Source: Euprymna scolopes | Lineage: Eukaryota > Mollusca > Cephalopoda > Sepiida > Sepiolidae | Length of the DNA: 23,178 nt | Assembly: GCA_024364805.1 (NCBI GenBank) | Contig: CM044516.1 | Span: 14,192,887-14,216,064 of the forward strand | Reading direction: 5' to 3' | Shown: positions 18,383 through 23,178 of the stretch, piece after piece | How positions within the stretch are numbered: the first letter of the stretch is position 1 | How the letters are laid out: every line of letters starts with the position of its first letter | Position numbers and translations under genes: made by a program | The notes under the pieces: model-generated | What the model saw: the letters and a program-made list of their open reading frames with translations, nothing else | The model's database searches: none | What the model was told of the DNA's origin: nothing

Positions 18383-19324
18383 TACGAGGTTCCTTCAATA
18401 AGTTTCCAGACATTTTTGTGTAAGCATAAAAAATTGTCGTAGTCTCTTAAAAATTTAGTATATTATTGCTATACATCTTATGAGATGAATGGGCAATTGT
18501 CATGATTCGAAGGAACAGTTACATCAGGAATTGGAATGCACCGTACTAAAGCCTAATTGTCAAAACTGCTATCTGGGTGTGAGTATATTTTGAATTTCAA
18601 AAATGCAATCTGGACATGAGGATATTTTAGAAGAATTATATACAATAACATTGAGTTTAAAACCATTCAGAAAAAATGCCATAGAAACGGCGGGTGAAGT
18701 GCTTCGAACTGCTTTTGGACTATCCTGCATGAATTATGCATCAATTTTTTGGTGGCATAAAAGATTCAAGGAAGGCAGGGAATCTGTGAAAGGTAATGAG
18801 AGTCTGGGATGAGTTAGGAAGTCAGAACACGGAGGATGATTAGCGAAAAAAAAAAAAATTGACCACGACCATCATGTACCTATAGAGACAATAAGTGCAC
18901 AGTTTGATATCAGTATGGGAATTGGACACATAATTATTTGCCGTAAACTTTGCGCGAATACACCAGTCAACAAACCTCTCCTTGTCACAGACTATTTGAC
19001 CAAGATGGGCATCAAGACAGATCCTCACCCTCCCTATAGCCCAGACCTTGTTTTATGTGACTTTCTGTTATTCCCTAATCTCAAGGAAAACATTAGAGGC
19101 TGTCGTTATGAGACAATAAAGGAGATGAAAGAGGCTGTGATGAGAGGCATTGACGCGCACAGACAAGAGGACTTCTATGGGGTCTCTCAAAAGTTATTGG
19201 AAATACACAACAAGTGCATCGCAGCCTGTGGATATTACTTCGAAGGGGACTAGATTTTCATGTGGGTATTATCAATAAAACTGTCCACACGAAAAGCCCG
19301 GAAACTTATTAAAGACATTTTGTA
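18383..19324 (+). mobile_element. Internally deleted mariner with both terminal repeats and TA duplication
   Basis: The left end reads TACGAGGTTCCTTCAATAAG from 18383. The reverse complement of the right end, from 19324, reads TACAAAATGTCTTTAATAAG. Similarity goes on through GTTTCC. The TA at each end is the expected target duplication. The element is about 938 bp between the TAs, while full mariners are near 1.3 kb. The missing 0.35-0.4 kb matches the gap in its transposase, so it is an internal deletion derivative that could only have moved with help. A 3' UTR with AATAAA at 19273-19278 follows the coding end. Confidence 0.88.
18603..19253 (+). pseudogene. Mariner transposase, internally deleted
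   Basis: The N-terminus (18603-18812) carries the helix-turn-helix block FRKNAIETAGEVLRTAFGLS and ASIFWWHKRFKEGRESV. The second DNA-binding half, VPIETISAQFDISMGIGH, follows at about 18877-18930, in the frame that then opens to the end. At about 18955 the sequence jumps from the RKLCA block (usually MRKICAK) to VNKPLLVTDYLTKMGIKT, which normally follows the second catalytic Asp. So some 125 codons are gone, with the first (DESW) and second (QDNAP) catalytic Asp. The third Asp region HPPYSPDLVLCDF and the C-terminus GCRYETIKEMKEAV, NKCIAACGYYFEGD are well kept to the stop after 19253. Stops and a frame change near 18813-18870 add to the damage. The well-preserved 3' half suggests a fairly young copy. 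Confidence 0.88.
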
Positions 19325-20079
19325 GATGTAAAGGATTGGGATGAAAGTCTAAAAGACATAGATTCACAGTACACATGTAATTATTTAGCAAAACCTCATT
19401 TAAAAAAAAAAAAAAAAAAAAAAATATGGGGGAAAAAAAAATTAGATACTTTAGGGGAACGCTTTTTTTTTTTTAACTCCTCCAGTAAAATAATTTAACA
19501 CGGAAATAATAACAAATCATATTTTAAAATAAAACAATAAAAGGATTTTCTTTGAGAAACAGAAAGTTGGTTTGGACTGTGTCCAGGTTGAAAAAAAAAG
19601 GAGGAGCCATTTCTTTGATTGTGTTGGTCTCAGCAGTTATCTTCCGCAAATTTATAGTTTACATTTGGGGGAGATTTACAAATTGAGGTAGAAAATACAA
19701 AATACTTAGTGTAACTCCAATGAGAAGCTTCCTATAACATTTAGAGAAATACAAGAAAAAAAAAAAACACAAAAATGAAATAAAAGAAAGAAAAAAAATC
19801 TACAGATCTCAGGAATGTTTCAAGCTGAGATAACAGTATTAGTGCCGCACAAGATAAAAAATAATAAAACTTTCCTTCTCAGAACTCGAGCAATTCGAGA
19901 ACGAAACATTTAATCGGAAATTATTATATGTTGGAAAAGCATGGATAGAAACATTGAAAATGTGATTTTACTTCAGTTGAAGTTCTCAGAAAGCAAGGAG
20001 TCCCCTTTTCTCGGTGATAACACTCGCTCTCTATAAAAGATATGGATATTCAAACATTCCATTAAAGCTCTCCTTTACC
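19325..20079. other. Unannotated stretch with long A and T runs
   Basis: An A-run of about 24 lies near 19400-19424, with further A-runs near 19432 and 19757 and a T-run near 19467. No gene or element recognised. Confidence 0.55.
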
Positions 20080-20300
20080 TCTTAGGCCCTGTCGGTGGGG
20101 CATTAGAATACGCCGACTGCCCCCCCCCTGCAGAGGGTAAAAGTCCCTCAATGGGGGTCCTGGATATGACCTTAAACTATATCCAATGGTGAGGCCGCAG
20201 CTTGCGGGCTGTGGGGAGTGTGGAGCCACCCTTTAATTACCATTACTCCCAGGTCCACTCTGACCCGGAGTGGTAGTATCTGTTAGGGTCCCAACTATGG
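20080..20300. other. GC-rich block, unidentified
   Basis: This stands out from the AT-rich surroundings: GCCCTGTCGGTGGGGC, a C8 run near 20121, GGCCGCAGCTTGCGGGCTG, and a small hairpin CCACTC/GAGTGG around 20254-20272. No frame is open through it in a convincing way. It may be part of a dispersed repeat, with a single satellite-like unit following at 20370-20428. Confidence 0.4.
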
Positions 20301-20369
20301 GTTGAATAGAAACCGACGTGAAAACAACAAATATTTTCTATTAAAAATTTTTTTTCTTCAAAATCTTTG

Positions 20370-20428
20370 GATTTAGCATTAAATAACCCGAAAAGGGTTG
20401 ATATGCCGTAAAACAAAAACAACCAACC
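20370..20428. repeat. Solitary unit of the 120-128 bp repeat
   Basis: GGATTTAGCATTAAATAACC, then GGTTGATATGCCGTAAAACA and ACAACCAA match the core of the array units at 2655-3437 block by block, 17 kb away. Confidence 0.65.
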
Positions 20429-20685
20429 TTTACCTCTTAAGCAATGAGTTTGTAAAGAAATTGAGAACATATTTTTCCTTTCCTCAATTGACCATTTACA
20501 TATGTTATAGCAGACCTTTTTATGGTTTCTTGGTCTATCTTGATTCCAAGACAAGAATTCATTTAGTCTGGTGGAGTATCCAGCTTCGTTTTTTACTTAA
20601 AATAACATCACTTGGAGAAGGCGCATCATTCCTAAAATAATTAGTGTGAGTAAGCAATACCGAGGCCGCGAATACTATGTGTCTG

Positions 20686-20721
<36 letters not shown>

Positions 20722-21020
20722 TGGTTTCGGTTTCGATTTAAGCTGATGCACACAAATCATATAGATATATTTTTTTGTTTTTGAAATCGCAACTTTATAA
20801 TATATAAAATCAATAAAACATTGACTCTATAATAATACATATGAAATTTGCAAGAATTAAAATATATTAAAGCGTACTTTACGACAGGGCTATGCCAGGC
20901 GTCCCTGCTAGCTTAGATAAATACTTTTGCAGCTTTAACAAAAGAACTACAATAATATCAGAACGTCTCCATTTATGCTGAACATCTACAAAATGGCAAC
21001 ATCAATATATTACATATGAA
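20429..21020. other. AT-rich stretch with (AT)n microsatellite
   Basis: A pure (AT)n run occupies about 20690-20718. The rest shows no gene. The small open frames carry no recognisable domain. Confidence 0.6.
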
Positions 21021-21021
21021 T

Positions 21022-21060
21022 GGGTCACCTGTGGAATTTCCACAGGTCCCGCTATTTTTT
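21022..21060. other. Hairpin followed by a T-run
   Basis: ACCTGTGGA (21027-21035) pairs perfectly with TCCACAGGT (21039-21047) around a 3 nt loop ATT. GGG and CCC just outside can extend the stem across a 2 nt bulge. GCTATTTTTTTTT follows directly. It resembles the end of a small Pol III-type transcript or a factor-independent terminator, but I find no internal A/B box nearby. Confidence 0.5.
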
Positions 21061-21648
21061 TTTACTATTATATTAGTTCTTATGTCTCATGTACTATTTT
21101 TATTTTTTAAATTAATTTTAATATATTAATGCATCCCACTCTTTTTGTATTTGCTAGTCAAAATAGTCAGTCAAAGTATGTTTTTTATAATAAAAAACCG
21201 AAAAACAACGAGCAAGAAAAGCTCTATTTCATCATTTATAGAAATATTGAGTTTTGCATTTTCTTTTTGCAAGTTTAAAGATATACGCTTCGTACACATG
21301 ATAAGATACATGGAAGTATGTTTTTAATTATTATTACAATGTAGTCTTCAATAAAAACATGAATTTTTTTTGTTAGAAGTGAATTCGTTTTTATATTGAT
21401 TAAATTGAAGGTTAAATAGTTTGTGTTCTTTATTGTATGTTGTCAGGTACAGCGTGTGGGGTGCCCGTAGACATCGATTGCTTAATCGATAACTCATCCG
21501 AATGAAATGAAAACGAATTGCATACACTGTCTGGAAAGCTTCGTCACATGTTTGAGAACAGAACTTCTGTCGAGGAGGGTGGTTGTTTTGATGTGTCAAT
21601 ACATATGTCGATTATACAGAAATATTTGCTGAAGGTACATATCTTCAG
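21061..21648. other. Unannotated AT-rich stretch
   Basis: No gene recognised. A small hairpin ATCGATT/AATCGAT with loop GCTT lies at 21473-21490. The 83-codon minus-strand frame over 21348-21599 starts MTHQNNHPPRQKFCSQTC but matches nothing I know. Confidence 0.5.
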
Positions 21649-22105
21649 TAGTGATTGAGCGTTTAAATTCTTTTCCGATTCCGGTATAATTACCGATTCC
21701 GTTCTAAATTTCCGATTTCGATACAATTATCGATTTCGATTCTGTTAAATTTTCGAAATATTTTACTATAGTGTTGCTGTTTTTTTTTTTCTTTTAGATT
21801 TACTGGGGAAAAAAAATCTGTTATGAGAATATATTTCTGCAAATAAAAACATACACTTGTAGGGGGTGACGTAGAGAGTTTGATTCCACTGTTATTTTGA
21901 AAATCAATAGATGAATGAAATTTATTTATTGAAAATCAATCGATATTTATCATTTTAGCATTGCTTAATAACAATGGAAAATTAAGTTTTAAACCAAAAT
22001 CAAAAACAGAAAAATTCAAAGAACCATTTTATGATTATTTTTACGGTTCCGATAAAACGTTGCCATTTTTCTGCTTCCCGATTCCGATTAATCGTCACGA
22101 CACTA
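21649..22105. mobile_element. Possible hAT-like non-autonomous element, about 457 bp
   Basis: The left end TAGTGATTGAGCGTTTAA and the reverse complement of the right end TAGTGTCGTGACGATTAA match at about two thirds of positions. The outside octamers ATCTTCAG (21641-21648) and ATTTCCAA (22106-22113) agree at 5 of 8, all differences being transitions. Near both ends the subterminal motif CCGATTCCG recurs: about four times every 18-19 bp at 21678-21745, and again at 22078-22090. Subterminal repeats, TAGTG termini and an 8 bp duplication would fit hAT. The interior is AT-rich and non-coding. Confidence 0.4.
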
Positions 22106-22276
22106 ATTTCCAAGTTTACTTTTTGTTCCTCTACCCACGAAATGGTCGCCCATCTGCTATAACCCACACTCACAGGCATTTTATTTCATTGATTTAATGA
22201 AAACCCGTGTGTCCACGTGAATACGCCGTATTGAGAATCTGAAACATGTGTAAATTGTGATACAACCTACTTGATT

Positions 22277-22640
22277 CCTTTTTATTTTTACAAAGGAATC
22301 ACCACTTATCAAGGCCCAGAGGCCACTCGAGGATAAGGGTTAAAGAGTGTAAGTGGTCAAAAAGAAAATATCATAGTAATTGTTAGAAGTGTACATTTGG
22401 TAAATTTGATTACTTAAGGGGAACGGCTCATTAAGAACTTGTTTACATTGGACTTGAAAACGACCATCCATATTGTAGTCAGCTGGAAAGCAAGTAAACG
22501 GAAGAGAGTTCCACAGGTATGCAGTTCTAAGAAAGAAGCTTTATTCATGGAATCTACGTTTAGGCTTAGGCACAGATAAAGAGTGGGCGAACATTTTGGT
22601 AGTGGTATCAGATAGACGAGTGTTTCTCGTAACTTTAATT
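22277..22640 (-). mobile_element. LINE 3' fragment, third copy of the 5485-8310 family
   Basis: The minus strand aligns with the 3' UTR and C-terminal domain of the main LINE: ACCACTTATCAAGGCCC and GCCACTCGAGGATAAGGGTT in the 3' UTR, then, further upstream in the element's sense, residues like FHE-SFFL and KPKRRFHE in shifting frames up to about 22635. It is 5'-truncated there. The nested stem-loop is kept (outer CTTATC/GATAAG at 22305-22310 and 22332-22337; inner GGCC/GGCC at 22313-22316 and 22321-22324). It lies in the same orientation as the copies at 5485 and 12656. Confidence 0.85.
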
Positions 22641-23028
22641 CTATAAACCAATACCAACACCCGGCCGCATAGATAAAGGAACATTTCCAAGATGACTGCC
22701 ACTTTCCCAATACTGCGACAGAATGATTCGGCATTTGAAATATTTTCATTTGAAGCAAATACGCTTTAAATGCCATTTCATGAATTAATGCCAGATCGTG
22801 TCAATAAGGTCTTAACACGCTGTCACATATTCAAAAATAGTTGGCATATTTTTTCAGAATTGACGCTAAACATACATAATATGATATGATTCATTCGCGG
22901 TAAAGTCAACTGAAACGTATATTCTAACAAACTTGAAAATGTAGAAGTACTTCTTAGAGAATTTCATGCGAGTCAGCTATTTTTTTCTCAATCTTGCAAA
23001 AAATGTATTTCTCATTTTTATTTGTTTA
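22641..23028. other. Unannotated AT-rich stretch
   Basis: No gene or element recognised beyond the LINE fragment. Confidence 0.5.
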
Positions 23029-23178
23029 TTTGTTTATTTGTTTATTTTTATTTCATTTTTAAAAAAAATGTTACTTATTTATCATTTTGTAATAATAAAA
23101 AAATTCCACAATGAACTAAATAATCAACAAAACTTGAGCATATTTACACACACATACACACACACACACACACACACA
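23015..23178. repeat. (TTTG/TTTA)n and (CA)n microsatellites
   Basis: TTTGTTTATTTGTTTATTTG occurs at about 23021-23049, and (CA)n from about 23146 to the window end. Confidence 0.9.

Noticed and set aside
1-23178. tRNA, rRNA or tRNA-derived SINE
   Set aside because: I looked for B-box-like GGTTCGAATCC with an upstream A-box and for rRNA-like conserved blocks and saw none that hold up.
1-23178. LTR retroelements or other virus-like copies
   Set aside because: No gag, protease, integrase or capsid-like stretch and no long terminal direct repeats. The RT here is of the non-LTR kind with an APE endonuclease.

Overview
The window looks like intergenic, transposon-rich DNA from an invertebrate animal. 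It is AT-rich and full of simple repeats. I find no host exon, rRNA, tRNA or bacterial-style operon. Nearly every protein-like stretch is a decayed transposable element: non-LTR retrotransposons (LINEs), mariner-type DNA transposons and short non-autonomous DNA elements. The mix of mariner lineages, jockey/CR1-type LINEs, (AT)n and (CA)n tracts and 120-160 bp tandem repeats fits a mollusc, with a cephalopod as my best guess. That host call is inference and not strong. I saw no LTR retroelement or other virus-like element.

Layout. 1-870: (AT)n and a 35-36 bp minisatellite. 870-1076: a short TA-flanked inverted-repeat element. 1229-2651: two LINE 3' fragments of one poly(A)-tailed family, pointing at each other. 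2655-3437: a tandem array of about 120-128 bp units, split by a 245 bp insertion. 4567-4990: the 3' end of a mariner, itself invaded by a 179 bp hAT-like MITE. 5021-8310: the main element, a LINE on the minus strand with endonuclease, reverse transcriptase, C-terminal domain and 3' UTR, preceded by an extra 341 bp copy of part of its RT. 8540-9200: a second mariner remnant. 9836-11546: a LINE 3' end split by 1.4 kb that holds another LINE tail and a degenerate tandem array of about 135 bp units. 12335-13085: two further LINE fragments. 13615-14565: a TAGAAAA-type simple-repeat field. 14617-15300: a third mariner lineage. 15370-16020: a tandem array ending in a Helitron-like terminus. 16260-18140: a strongly purine-rich strand with an inverted repeat near its start. 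18383-19324: an internally deleted mariner with both ends and its TA duplication. 20080-20430: a GC-rich block. 21022-22105: a hairpin followed by a T-run and a possible hAT-like element. 22277-22640: a third copy of the main LINE's 3' end. 23029-23178: simple repeats.

No gene network operates here. The functional logic is that of mobile elements. The main LINE would have supplied endonuclease plus reverse transcriptase, and its 3' UTR carries a nested stem-loop kept in two of three copies, a plausible recognition site for its reverse transcriptase. The MITEs and the deleted mariner would have depended on transposases made elsewhere. The most interesting signals are that 3' UTR stem-loop, the hAT-like MITE nested in a mariner, the LINE split by an insertion with an unusually long flanking duplication, and the tandem array with a Helitron-like end.
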